Assembly: GCA_910575035.1 (NCBI GenBank)
Contig: CAJTDL010000009.1
Span: 62,001-126,000 of the forward strand
Origin: Lachnospiraceae bacterium
Lineage (GTDB): Bacteria > Bacillota > Clostridia > Lachnospirales > Lachnospiraceae
DNA: 64,000 bases
Direction of reading: 5' to 3'
This document shows, one piece after another, positions 17,335 through 25,459 of the stretch. Under the pieces are notes generated by a model. The model did not search any database and had not been told where the DNA came from. It saw only the letters and a list, made by a program, of their open reading frames with translations. Both the position numbers and the translations under genes were made by a program. Within the stretch, counting starts at the first letter, position 1. Every line of letters begins with the position of its first letter.

Positions 17335-19144
17335 CTCCACTGCCCTCACCTCCTATTTTGCCCACAGGCTCTGTCCAATTTGCAGGTATGGAGATTGCAA
17401 TCTGGGTTCCCTGGTTCTCTTCGCTCTCAATCTTCACCTGGAAATTGTCCCCATAACGGATACGGAGCCGTTCTTTCACATAAAACAGGCCAAAGCTCTG
17501 GTTCTGCTCTGGCCGGCTTGGCTCATTCAGCAGTTTCTCTAGTTCTTCTGCCTTCTCACGGTCCATCCCTTTTCCATCATCCTTTACCTTCAGTACAATC
17601 CGTTCCTCCCCTTCCCTTGCCACTTGGACGCCCAGATGGCCGTCCCCACGCTTCATTTTCACGCCATGGTAAATGGCATTTTCCACTAAAGGCTGCAGAA
17701 TCAGCTTGGGAACCTCCTCCCCTTCACATTCCGGCTCAATGGAAATCTCATAAATCACCTTGGGCCCATAGCGTATCTTCTGAATATACAGGTAATTGGA
17801 AATATAGCGTATTTCCTCCTGCAGGGTAATATAATCTTTTCCCTTGCTCAGGCTAATCCGGAACACATTGGTCAGCGCATCCACCAGCTGGACAATGTTG
17901 TCCGCCGAATGCTCCCGCGCCATCCACCCAATGGTATCCAGGGTATTATACAAAAAGTGCGGCTTGAACTGCTCCTGCACCACCTTCAGCTCCGCCTGGC
18001 GCTTGTGCTCCTGTTCCTCATAGACTTGATCCAAAAGCTCCTGGATCCGCTCCAGCATATGGTTAAAATTCCGCCCCAGGTCACTGATCTCATCCTGCCC
18101 GTCCCCTTCAAAGCGGACGGTCAGCTCCCCTTCCTCTGTGCGTTTCATCAGATCCCGCAGCCTCACAATGGGCTTTGTGATTGTCTCAGAAATTTTCACC
18201 GCCACAAACAGTACCATCAAAAGGGTCGCCACCAGTAAAGTAGCAAATACCTGGAACATGGTGTCCACATTTTCCATTAACTTCTGATAAGAGGACACAC
18301 AGACAATCTTCCAATTGGTGTACTGGGATTTTCGGAAAATAATCTGGTATTTTTTCCCCTGGATCATGGCTGTCGCCCGGTTCTTTTCTGATTTCAGCCA
18401 TTCTGGCTTGATCCGGTAGACAACTGTATTGGTAGGTGCATATACCACATGGTCCGTGCCGTCTAAAACATACACAAAGCCGCCTTCCCCTATATTGGCG
18501 TTTTTGATTGCATGGGAAATAATGTCATGCTTAATGTCAAACAGCAGAACCCCTATCGGCTCCCCAGTCTCTGGGTCTTTTACCGCCTTTACAATGGAAA
18601 ACACATCATCGATGCTGTATGTCATATCTGTTGCGATATTCCTGCCTGTCACATTACTGATAATCTGCATTTTCTCCGGATTCTGCATTGCTATCTGATA
18701 CCAGCTTTCCTGCGTGAAGGAATCCCTGGAAACCCTGGACATCCTGGCACAGACATAGCGGTCCTGCTCTGTTGCAAAGAAAATGCCTGCGATTTCCTGC
18801 TGGGTCTGCGCCACAGCCTGGAAGCTGGTGTTCAAATTCCTCCTGCATTCTTCCCAATGCTCCCCTGTACTGTTTCCCACTTTATTCAAATCCATCGGCT
18901 CAATAAGCTTGATCAGCATATTTGCCTTTTCTTCAATGCCACTGATATAAAGGTCTACTGTCTGCAGGATCTGGCTGACCATCTGGCTGTTGTACTGTGT
19001 TGCATTCCTTTCCGCTTCCCTGGTGGAAGTGAGAACACCCAGGCTCCCTACCATGCAAAAAGGGATGAGTGCAATCAGTATATAAGAATAAATCATTTTG
19101 CTGCGTATCTTAATATTCTGAAATCTCCTTTTCCATCGTTCCAT
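17234..19144 (-). CDS. YesM-type sensor histidine kinase (dCache-HAMP-HisKA_7TM-like His_kinase-HATPase)
   Basis: ATG 19144 follows AGGGGTGG and gives 636 residues. Order: first membrane helix (about 17-38), extracellular Cache-type sensor (about 40-285), second helix (about 295-315), HAMP (about 315-370, ending NHMLERIQELLDQ), His_kinase domain with the phospho-acceptor in KPHFLYNTLDTIGW (His about 396), and HATPase_c with VENAIYHG and DDGKGMD boxes. The usual family ends after GTQIAISIPANW; here about 35 extra residues follow, encoded in DNA that also encodes the start of the next gene, a 101-base overlap. It would phosphorylate the AraC-type regulator at 24093-25289. Position between the permeases and the double binding protein makes sugar the likely signal. 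Confidence 0.9.
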   Translation of the reverse strand: MERWKRRFQNIKIRSKMIYSYILIALIPFCMVGSLGVLTSTREAERNATQYNSQMVSQILQTVDLYISGIEEKANMLIKLIEPMDLNKVGNSTGEHWEECRRNLNTSFQAVAQTQQEIAGIFFATEQDRYVCARMSRVSRDSFTQESWYQIAMQNPEKMQIISNVTGRNIATDMTYSIDDVFSIVKAVKDPETGEPIGVLLFDIKHDIISHAIKNANIGEGGFVYVLDGTDHVVYAPTNTVVYRIKPEWLKSEKNRATAMIQGKKYQIIFRKSQYTNWKIVCVSSYQKLMENVDTMFQVFATLLVATLLMVLFVAVKISETITKPIVRLRDLMKRTEEGELTVRFEGDGQDEISDLGRNFNHMLERIQELLDQVYEEQEHKRQAELKVVQEQFKPHFLYNTLDTIGWMAREHSADNIVQLVDALTNVFRISLSKGKDYITLQEEIRYISNYLYIQKIRYGPKVIYEISIEPECEGEEVPKLILQPLVENAIYHGVKMKRGDGHLGVQVAREGEERIVLKVKDDGKGMDREKAEELEKLLNEPSRPEQNQSFGLFYVKERLRIRYGDNFQVKIESEENQGTQIAISIPANWTEPVGKIGGEGSGDEEKNGANFSIRRDFPAFVLPGSIHVVKEQRRL

Positions 19145-19183
19145 TGCGCCCACCCCTACTTTTATGCCTCGCCTCTATGTAAA

Positions 19184-20203
19184 TTATTTATAACTATCTG
19201 ATTCTCCCTTTCCTTTCATTTTTTCCGCACGGATAGCAATGATCCTCTGAACCACAATGAAGAAGCACAGCAATGCCGCAATGGTTACCTTCGTCCACCA
19301 GGTGTTCAGGTTCTGGTATGTGACAATCGTCTGGATAATGCCCTGAATCATAGCGCCGATCACCGTGCCCACCACAGTCCCAACGCCTCCTGTCAGCAGC
19401 GTGCCGCCGATTACGGCTGAGGAAAGGGCATCCAGCTCCATGCCCATATTCTGCAGCCCATACCCAGCCAGCGTGTAGAAGCTGAATACCACGCCTCCTA
19501 AGGCTGCGCAAAAACTGCTTATGGCATAGGCGCAAATCTTTGTCCTTGCCACGTTCAGGCCCATCAGCTTTGCAGATGTCTCATTCCCCCCAAGCGCATA
19601 AACGTTTCTTCCAAATTTTGTGTACTTCAGCACATACAGGGAAATAAGCAATACGGCCAGAAGGATGAATACATAATAATACAGCTTCCCGCTGGCTGCC
19701 TTTGCGCTTCCCAGCTTAATCGCCACTTTGTTAAGCGCCATGGACTTGAAGAAAGGATCTGTAATTGGAATGGATGCCTCACTCACTACAACGCAAAGGC
19801 CCCGCATTAAGAACTGCCCTGCCAGGGTTACAATAAAGGGCTGCATATTAAAGTAGTGGATCAAAGCTCCCTGCGCCACGCCAACTATAATCCCAATCAC
19901 AAGCACGATAAGAATCACGGCAAAGGACGGAACGCCTTTCTGTAGCAAATAAGCGGAAAACACGCCTGTAAATGCAACGGTGGAGGAAATGGAGATATCT
20001 ATTCCGCCTGTAATCAACACAAAAGTTACGCCAATTCCTGCGATCATCAGATAGGCATTGTCATTAAACAGGTTCAGGAATGTAGAAATAGAAAAGAAAT
20101 TATCATATTTCACAGACCCAAACGCAAACATCAGCACAAACAGAACCACTGTAATCAGCAGGGAGATGTTATTAATTTGAAATTTCTTCTTTGTTTTTTC
20201 CAT
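19184..20203 (-). CDS. yjfF: Sugar ABC transporter permease, YjfF-like
   Basis: 339 residues with about ten hydrophobic segments and the BPD_transp_2 (ribose/galactose-type) pattern: GVTFVLITGGIDISISSTVAFTG near 57-80, GRNVYALGGNETSAKLMG around 195-215 (contact with the ATPase) and GGTLLTGGVGTVVGTVIGA near 265-285. In Escherichia coli the corresponding subunit works with YtfQRT to import galactofuranose. The ATG overlaps the stop of the upstream permease by one base (TAATG), so the two membrane subunits are translationally coupled and likely form the heterodimer. Confidence 0.87.
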   Translation of the reverse strand: MEKTKKKFQINNISLLITVVLFVLMFAFGSVKYDNFFSISTFLNLFNDNAYLMIAGIGVTFVLITGGIDISISSTVAFTGVFSAYLLQKGVPSFAVILIVLVIGIIVGVAQGALIHYFNMQPFIVTLAGQFLMRGLCVVVSEASIPITDPFFKSMALNKVAIKLGSAKAASGKLYYYVFILLAVLLISLYVLKYTKFGRNVYALGGNETSAKLMGLNVARTKICAYAISSFCAALGGVVFSFYTLAGYGLQNMGMELDALSSAVIGGTLLTGGVGTVVGTVIGAMIQGIIQTIVTYQNLNTWWTKVTIAALLCFFIVVQRIIAIRAEKMKGKGESDSYK

Positions 20204-21240
20204 TATTCTCCAACCGCCTTTCTCTTTTTCGCAGCCTTATGGGATGTGAGCATTTCTTTAAATTCTTTCGACTGGGACAGGCAGATCACGATGATCAGCA
20301 CAGCCTTCAGCACACGGATATAAGCCGCTGGCACACCCTGCGCCAATACTGTGGTTGTAATGCTCTGTACGATCAAAGCACCTGCAAGGCTTGCCGGGAT
20401 AGAAAAACGCCCGCCCATCAGGTTTGTACCGCCAATTGCCACTGCCAGGATTGCATCCAGCTCAATATTCAAGCCAGCATTGTTACAGTCTGCCCCTTTG
20501 ATGCCAGCGCTTTCAATCAGCCCTGCAACTGCAGCAAATCCGCCGGAAATCGTATAAATTACCAACAGCATCTTATCTACCTGGATACCTGCAAATTTGG
20601 AAGCCTTTGGGTTACATCCCACAGATTCCAGGAACAGCCCAAAAGACGTCCGCCCCACGAAAAGGATTAAAACCCCTGCCAGGAAAATAACAATAAACAG
20701 CGGGAACGGCAGCCCAAGGATATATCCGCCATTGATAAAGTAATAAGCATCTGAAGTGATCGTTATGATCTTTCCCTGTGTGACCAGCTGCGCAATGCCC
20801 CGGCCTGCCACCAGAAGGATCATCGTAGCCACGATTGGCTGGATCTTTATTTTTGCCACCAGAATGCCATTCCAGAAACCGCAGGTAATTCCGGCTAGGA
20901 TTGCCAGGATAATGGCTACAACTACATTTCCGTTCAGCCCTGGAAGGATATTCCCATTCACAATGCTGCATGCAATCGCTCCGCTGATTGCCATTACAGA
21001 ACCTACCGAAATATCCGTGCCGCCTGTTGCCAGCACCATTGTCATGCCTGCCGCCAAGATCATCAGCTTGCTTCCATTTCGGAAAATATCAATCACGCGG
21101 CCATATAAGTGCCCGTCTACAATAGAAAGTTTGAAAAAATCACCTCCGCTTACAACCCCATTGAACAACAGGATCACAAGAAAGATAACCACCGGCCAAA
21201 ATGCTTTCTTCTGGGATAATTTATTGAATTTCTCCTTCAT
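20203..21240 (-). CDS. ytfT: Sugar ABC transporter permease, YtfT-like
   Basis: 345 residues, polytopic BPD_transp_2 permease. Signatures: GMTMVLATGGTDISVGSVMAI near 65-85, GCNPKASKFAGIQVDK near 210-225, and a conserved GGTNLMGGRFSIPASLAGA near 275-290. It is the first of two different permeases in the operon, as in the ytf/yjf galactofuranose system, and its start codon overlaps the ATPase stop by one base. It forms the membrane channel with the 19184-20203 protein. The sugar is inferred from family similarity; arabinofuranose or other furanoses are possible given the neighbouring arabinofuranosidase. Confidence 0.87.
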   Translation of the reverse strand: MKEKFNKLSQKKAFWPVVIFLVILLFNGVVSGGDFFKLSIVDGHLYGRVIDIFRNGSKLMILAAGMTMVLATGGTDISVGSVMAISGAIACSIVNGNILPGLNGNVVVAIILAILAGITCGFWNGILVAKIKIQPIVATMILLVAGRGIAQLVTQGKIITITSDAYYFINGGYILGLPFPLFIVIFLAGVLILFVGRTSFGLFLESVGCNPKASKFAGIQVDKMLLVIYTISGGFAAVAGLIESAGIKGADCNNAGLNIELDAILAVAIGGTNLMGGRFSIPASLAGALIVQSITTTVLAQGVPAAYIRVLKAVLIIVICLSQSKEFKEMLTSHKAAKKRKAVGE

Positions 21241-22766
21241 TATTTCTCACCTCCCGCCATAATATTCATAATTGCTTCCTCGGAAATTTCTTTTCCCTTC
21301 AGCTCCCCTACCTGCCTCATATCCCGCAGCACGATCATGCGCTTACAGCAACGCAGCATCTCATCAATTTCAGAGGAGATAAACAGCACGGCCATTCCCT
21401 GTTTCGCCAGATCTATGACAATTTTCTGAAGCTCTGCCTTTGTCCCAATATCAATTCCCCTTGTTGGCTCATCCAGCATCAGAAATTCCGGATCTGTGGC
21501 AAGCCATCTGGCCAGGATTACTTTCTGCTGGTTGCCGCCGCTCAGGTTTTTGATAAGCTGGCCTGCATCCGGCGTCTTAATCTCCAGTTTCTCTATATAT
21601 TCATCTGCAAGCCTTTCTGCCTCTTTTTTGGAGATCTTTTGGAACATCCCCCGCTTGGACTGGAGTGCCAGGACAATATTCTCACGGATCGTCAAATCTC
21701 CGATAATTCCCTCTGTCTTTCGGTTCTCTGGGCAAAACGCAATCCCGCTGCGGATGGCATCCAACGGGCTCTTGAAATGCACTTTCTCTTTTTTCAGCTT
21801 CATCTCGCCTTTTCCAACAGAGTCTACGCCAAAGAGCACCCGGGCTGTTTCAGAACGCCCAGAGCCTAACAGGCCGGACAGCCCCAGCACTTCTCCCTTT
21901 CTGACTTTCACATTGAAATCCTGGATGGTTCCAGGGCTGCTGACGCCGCACAGCTCAATCAGTTCTTCCCCTCCCGCTGCCTTTTCTTCCCCAAGCTGCC
22001 CTGCCACTACGGACTCATTTAAGCTTGCATAATCCTTTCCGATCATTTTTGCAACTAACTCTACCCTGGGCAGCTCTGCGGTCTGATAAGTCCCTACATA
22101 TCCGCCGTTCCTATACACTGTGATCCGGTCTGTCACCTCATAGACCTGATCAAGGAAGTGGGTAACAAACAGGATACCCATGCCCTCTTTACGCAGCCTG
22201 CGCATAATCCCAAACAGCTTTTCCACTTCCACCGTGGAAAGGCTGCTGGTGGGCTCGTCTAAAATCAGCACCTTCGCGTCAATATCACAGGCTCTTGCGA
22301 TTGCGATCATCTGCTGCACTGCAACAGAATAATTATCCAAGTTCTTTGTCACATTGATATGAAGGTCAAACCTCTTTAACAGTTCTTCTGCATCCGCATT
22401 GATCTTCTTCCAGTCGATTTTCCCAAATTTGTTCCTCGGCTCACGCCCAATGTAAATATTTTCTGCTACCGAGAGATTCGGACAGAGGTTCACCTCCTGA
22501 TAAACGGTTGCAATCCCCTCATTCTGCGCATCCTGTGTGGACTTAGGGCGGATCTCCTTTCCGTTTAGGAATACAGTTCCGCTGTCCCTTTCCTCTACCC
22601 CTGTCAGCACTTTGATCAATGTAGATTTCCCTGCGCCATTTTCCCCTAACAGGGCGTGGATTTCCCCCCGGTTCAGGTCAAACTGTACATTATCAAGTGC
22701 GATAACTGCTTTCCCAAAGGATTTTGAAATATTTCTTGCCTTCAACAGCTGGTTATCATTCGCCAT
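21240..22766 (-). CDS. ytfR: Sugar ABC transporter ATPase with two ABC domains, YtfR-like
   Basis: ATG 22766 (MANDNQLLKARNISKSFGK) has AAGGAGG with an eight-base spacer; 508 residues, the normal length for RbsA/YtfR-type duplicated ATPases. Domain 1 has Walker A GENGAGKSTLIKVL (about 42), a diverged signature (NYSVAVQQMIAIARA) and Walker B LDEPTSSL. Domain 2 has a degenerate Walker A (GLLGSGRSETARVL), an intact signature LSGGNQQKVILARWL and Walker B LDEPTRGID. One active and one degenerate site is typical of this subfamily. It energises the two permeases encoded immediately downstream. Confidence 0.93.
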   Translation of the reverse strand: MANDNQLLKARNISKSFGKAVIALDNVQFDLNRGEIHALLGENGAGKSTLIKVLTGVEERDSGTVFLNGKEIRPKSTQDAQNEGIATVYQEVNLCPNLSVAENIYIGREPRNKFGKIDWKKINADAEELLKRFDLHINVTKNLDNYSVAVQQMIAIARACDIDAKVLILDEPTSSLSTVEVEKLFGIMRRLRKEGMGILFVTHFLDQVYEVTDRITVYRNGGYVGTYQTAELPRVELVAKMIGKDYASLNESVVAGQLGEEKAAGGEELIELCGVSSPGTIQDFNVKVRKGEVLGLSGLLGSGRSETARVLFGVDSVGKGEMKLKKEKVHFKSPLDAIRSGIAFCPENRKTEGIIGDLTIRENIVLALQSKRGMFQKISKKEAERLADEYIEKLEIKTPDAGQLIKNLSGGNQQKVILARWLATDPEFLMLDEPTRGIDIGTKAELQKIVIDLAKQGMAVLFISSEIDEMLRCCKRMIVLRDMRQVGELKGKEISEEAIMNIMAGGEK

Positions 22767-22853
22767 TGCCAAACCTCCTTGCCTTTTTATTTTAAAAAAA
22801 GGCTGCTGCATACTAAAATGCAGCAGCTCTGCTTGCCTGTACTTACTTATATT

Positions 22854-23966
22854 TTAATACACACGGTTCGGAAGCTCTGCTTCAGCCTGATCAGCTGTGT
22901 ATACGCTCTCATTAGATTTAATCCACTTCTCTACTTCTTCACCATCTTTCAGTTTCTGTGCTGCCTCAAAGAGCTGCGGCCCTAAAAGAGGGTTACACTC
23001 TACTGTACAGTTTGCTTCGCCTGCTACCATGGCCTCAAAGATTCCTTTTACGCCGTCACAAGAAACGATCTTGATGTCTTCGCCTGGCTTCAAACCAGCT
23101 TCTTTGATAGCTTCGATTGCGCCCAATGCCATATCGTCATTGTGTGCAAACAGGCCGTCAATATTATCATATGTTTTTAAGAAAGACTCCATAACTTCTT
23201 TTCCAAGGGACCTGGTAAAGTCGCCTGTCTGAGATTCCAGAATTTCAATATCTGGATAAGCTGCTGCAAGCTGCTCATCAAATCCCTGCTTCCTGCCTAC
23301 TGCTGCGGAAGCCCCAACCGTTCCCTCTAACTCAACAATCTTTCCTGAACTATTCAGAAGCTTTGCCATTTCGTCAGCAGCGTTCTTGCCTTCTTCTACC
23401 ATGTCAGATCCGATAAAGGTTGCATATAAGCTTTCGTCTACATCAGCAGTCCTGTCTAACAGGATGATTGGGATGCCTGCATCCTGAGCCTCTGCAAATA
23501 CCTGATCCCAGCCTGTCTCAACTACAGGGGCAACCCCGATTACATCTACGCCCTGCTCAATAAAGTTCTTGATTGCCTTGATCTGGTTCTCCTGCTTCTG
23601 CTGGCCGTCTGCATAGAGAAGCTCAATCGTATCAGAATGTTCCTCTGCATAAGTCTGGATAGACATTGTCTCGCCATCCCTCCAGCCTGACTCCTGGCCG
23701 ATCTGCGCGAACCCAACTACCAGCTTCTCTCCGCTGGAGCTGCCGCCTGCTGCATCGCCTGCCGTGCCCTCTGCTGCATCGCCTGCCGTACTGTCCTCTG
23801 CCGGGGCATCCTCTGCGCCGTCTGCTGCCGGGGCATCTGCCTGGTCCTGCGTATCTGCATTGCCGGAAGCTGCGCTGTCATCTGTCTTATTGCCGTTTCC
23901 GCACCCCACCGTTAAGGCAGCCATCATACTTACACACAATAACACGCTCAAAATCTTTCTTTTCAT
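22854..23966 (-). CDS. ytfQ: Sugar-binding lipoprotein, YtfQ-like
   Basis: Two ATGs lie six bases apart; ATG 23966 is preferred because GGAGG then has an eight-base spacer. A signal peptide ends in the lipobox LTVGC, so the protein is anchored by a lipidated Cys. A linker of about 45 residues, almost all Ala, Asp, Glu, Gly and Ser, precedes the Peripla_BP_4-type domain (about 60-370). Motifs GFAQIGQESGWRDGE, PVVETGWDQVF, AHNDDMALGAIEAI and CTVECNPLLGPQLF match the YtfQ galactofuranose-binding family. It delivers sugar to the two permeases downstream. It is the closest relative, within this window, of the second domain of the double binding protein at 15460-17334. Confidence 0.9.
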   Translation of the reverse strand: MKRKILSVLLCVSMMAALTVGCGNGNKTDDSAASGNADTQDQADAPAADGAEDAPAEDSTAGDAAEGTAGDAAGGSSSGEKLVVGFAQIGQESGWRDGETMSIQTYAEEHSDTIELLYADGQQKQENQIKAIKNFIEQGVDVIGVAPVVETGWDQVFAEAQDAGIPIILLDRTADVDESLYATFIGSDMVEEGKNAADEMAKLLNSSGKIVELEGTVGASAAVGRKQGFDEQLAAAYPDIEILESQTGDFTRSLGKEVMESFLKTYDNIDGLFAHNDDMALGAIEAIKEAGLKPGEDIKIVSCDGVKGIFEAMVAGEANCTVECNPLLGPQLFEAAQKLKDGEEVEKWIKSNESVYTADQAEAELPNRVY

Positions 23967-24013
23967 CTTCATATCCTCCTTAATAAGTATTGGAACCTCT
24001 ATGTTATGTTACA

Positions 24014-24019
24014 ATTATA
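24014..24019 (-). promoter_or_regulatory. -10 box of the ytf-like operon promoter
   Basis: A perfect TATAAT on the minus strand lies about 45 bases before the binding-protein start, with no recognisable TTGACA 17 bases upstream. A strong -10 with a poor -35 is what an AraC-type activator usually needs. A small palindrome TTCCG-TC-CGGAA (24050-24061) lies just upstream and could be part of its site. Confidence 0.45.
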
Positions 24020-24092
24020 TCTGCTTCTCTGCCCAAAGTCTTTGCAATATTCCGTCCGGAACATACAAATATTTAACCTGATTTATGTATAA

Positions 24093-25289
24093 TTATTTTT
24101 CTTTCATCCTTTTGCGGTACTCTGCCGGGCTGACTCCCAGGTTTTTCTTAAACACCGTGCTGAAATAATGCTGCGTGGCGTACCCCACTTTTTCTGCAAT
24201 TTCATAAATTTTCAATTCATCATCCTGGAACAGGTCAATGGATTTGCGGATTCGGACGCTGGTCAAATAATCCACAAAAGTGACCCCCATTTCCTTCCGG
24301 AACAGCTTGCTCATATACTGCATGGACAGGCTCACATGGTCAGCCGCATCCTGAAGCGAAAAATCCCCCCGCCAGTAATTTTGCTCCACATAGGACTTCA
24401 CCTCCTGCATCACCGATGAAATGCCTACCATTTCCTCAAACTGCGACAGCACCTCATGGTACACATCTGCCAGGCTGGCAATCCCCTTCCCTGCCTTCTG
24501 TACCGTAATGCATTTTACAGGCACACGGCTTTCTAACAGCTTACAGTAACGCTGGAGCTGTTCTTCCCCTCCTTCTGTCTGCTCTGATAGGATGATCAGA
24601 TCCCCATAATCATTTTGGCAGCTCCGCGGGTCATCGGGGCTGTTAAAAATTTCGTTGGCCACATTCTGCGCCACAAAAAACAGCAGGTCATCCGTCCATC
24701 CCCCGGTAAGGTCCATCCCTTTTTGGAACTCCAGGCGTACCGCTGTCACCACAAACTGCTCTGGCATCTCCATTTTCAGATAAAGGAACTTTTCCTGCAT
24801 CTCCACCGGCGTAAAATGGCCTTCCAATGCACGCAGCAAAAAATTTGAAGCCAGGTAATCCCGATTCTGGATCAGCGTATCCTGCGCCCAGGCAAGGTAT
24901 TTACTTTCATTGCTGTCACTGACAAGCCTCTTTTCCACCCGCCCGATCATCTCCTTAAAATTGTCTTCCATAATGGGTTTCAATAAATATTCAAACACCT
25001 CCAGCTTTAACGCCCTTCTTGCGTAGTCAAAATTATCATAGCCCGTAATAATCACCACCAAAGCCTTTGGCTGAACCTCTTTTAGCTTTTCGATAAACTG
25101 CAGGCCGTTGAGGAATGGCATGTTGATATCTACAAAATACACATCCACTGGAATTTCTGTTGCCAGCTCCAGCGCCATTTCCCCATCCTCCGCCTCTGCG
25201 GCCACTTCAAAGCCATACCTTTCCAAAAAGCTGATAATCCCACGGCGGATCATATATTCATCATCTGCGACTAAAGCCCTAAAACCCAT
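24093..25289 (-). CDS. YesN-type response regulator with AraC DNA-binding domain
   Basis: Start ATG 25289 (MGFRALVADDEYMIRRG) with a GGAAG site; an upstream ATG would add about 42 unrelated residues. 398 residues: receiver domain (about 1-120) with the acidic pair DDE, phospho-acceptor Asp in VDVYFVDINMPF and the Lys in YLLKPI; a helical central region; and a C-terminal AraC domain with two helix-turn-helices (SLQDAADHVSLSMQYMSKLF and KIYEIAEKVGYATQHYFSTVF). It is the predicted partner of the kinase at 17234-19144 and sits at the head of the same gene cluster, 127 bases before the binding-protein gene, which has its own -10 box. Confidence 0.9.
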   Translation of the reverse strand: MGFRALVADDEYMIRRGIISFLERYGFEVAAEAEDGEMALELATEIPVDVYFVDINMPFLNGLQFIEKLKEVQPKALVVIITGYDNFDYARRALKLEVFEYLLKPIMEDNFKEMIGRVEKRLVSDSNESKYLAWAQDTLIQNRDYLASNFLLRALEGHFTPVEMQEKFLYLKMEMPEQFVVTAVRLEFQKGMDLTGGWTDDLLFFVAQNVANEIFNSPDDPRSCQNDYGDLIILSEQTEGGEEQLQRYCKLLESRVPVKCITVQKAGKGIASLADVYHEVLSQFEEMVGISSVMQEVKSYVEQNYWRGDFSLQDAADHVSLSMQYMSKLFRKEMGVTFVDYLTSVRIRKSIDLFQDDELKIYEIAEKVGYATQHYFSTVFKKNLGVSPAEYRKRMKEK

Positions 25290-25382
25290 AACCCATCTTC
25301 CTTTCGTAACCAATTCATAGTTCCATCCCATAATGCCTGCCTGAGCTTTGTAACCGCTCCTTTTCCTGCTGTCCCTACCTTC

Positions 25383-25415
25383 TTGAGCCGATGCCCTAAA
25401 AGGGCATCGGCTCAA
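25383..25415. repeat. Perfect 15-bp palindrome with AAA loop
   Basis: TTGAGCCGATGCCCT (25383-25397), AAA, then its exact reverse complement (25401-25415). Lies 45 bases after the stop of the BspA-tail frame and upstream of the response regulator. There is no T-run on either side, so it is not a standard terminator; an operator or processed hairpin is possible. Confidence 0.75.
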
Positions 25416-25459
25416 AAATTATAATGCTATATCAATTTCACAAATAGGATCTTTTTTCC

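Noticed and set aside
24050-24061. TTCCG-TC-CGGAA palindrome as a defined operator
   Set aside because: Only five base pairs per arm and no second copy found in the window; kept as a remark in the promoter entry, not as a separate site.
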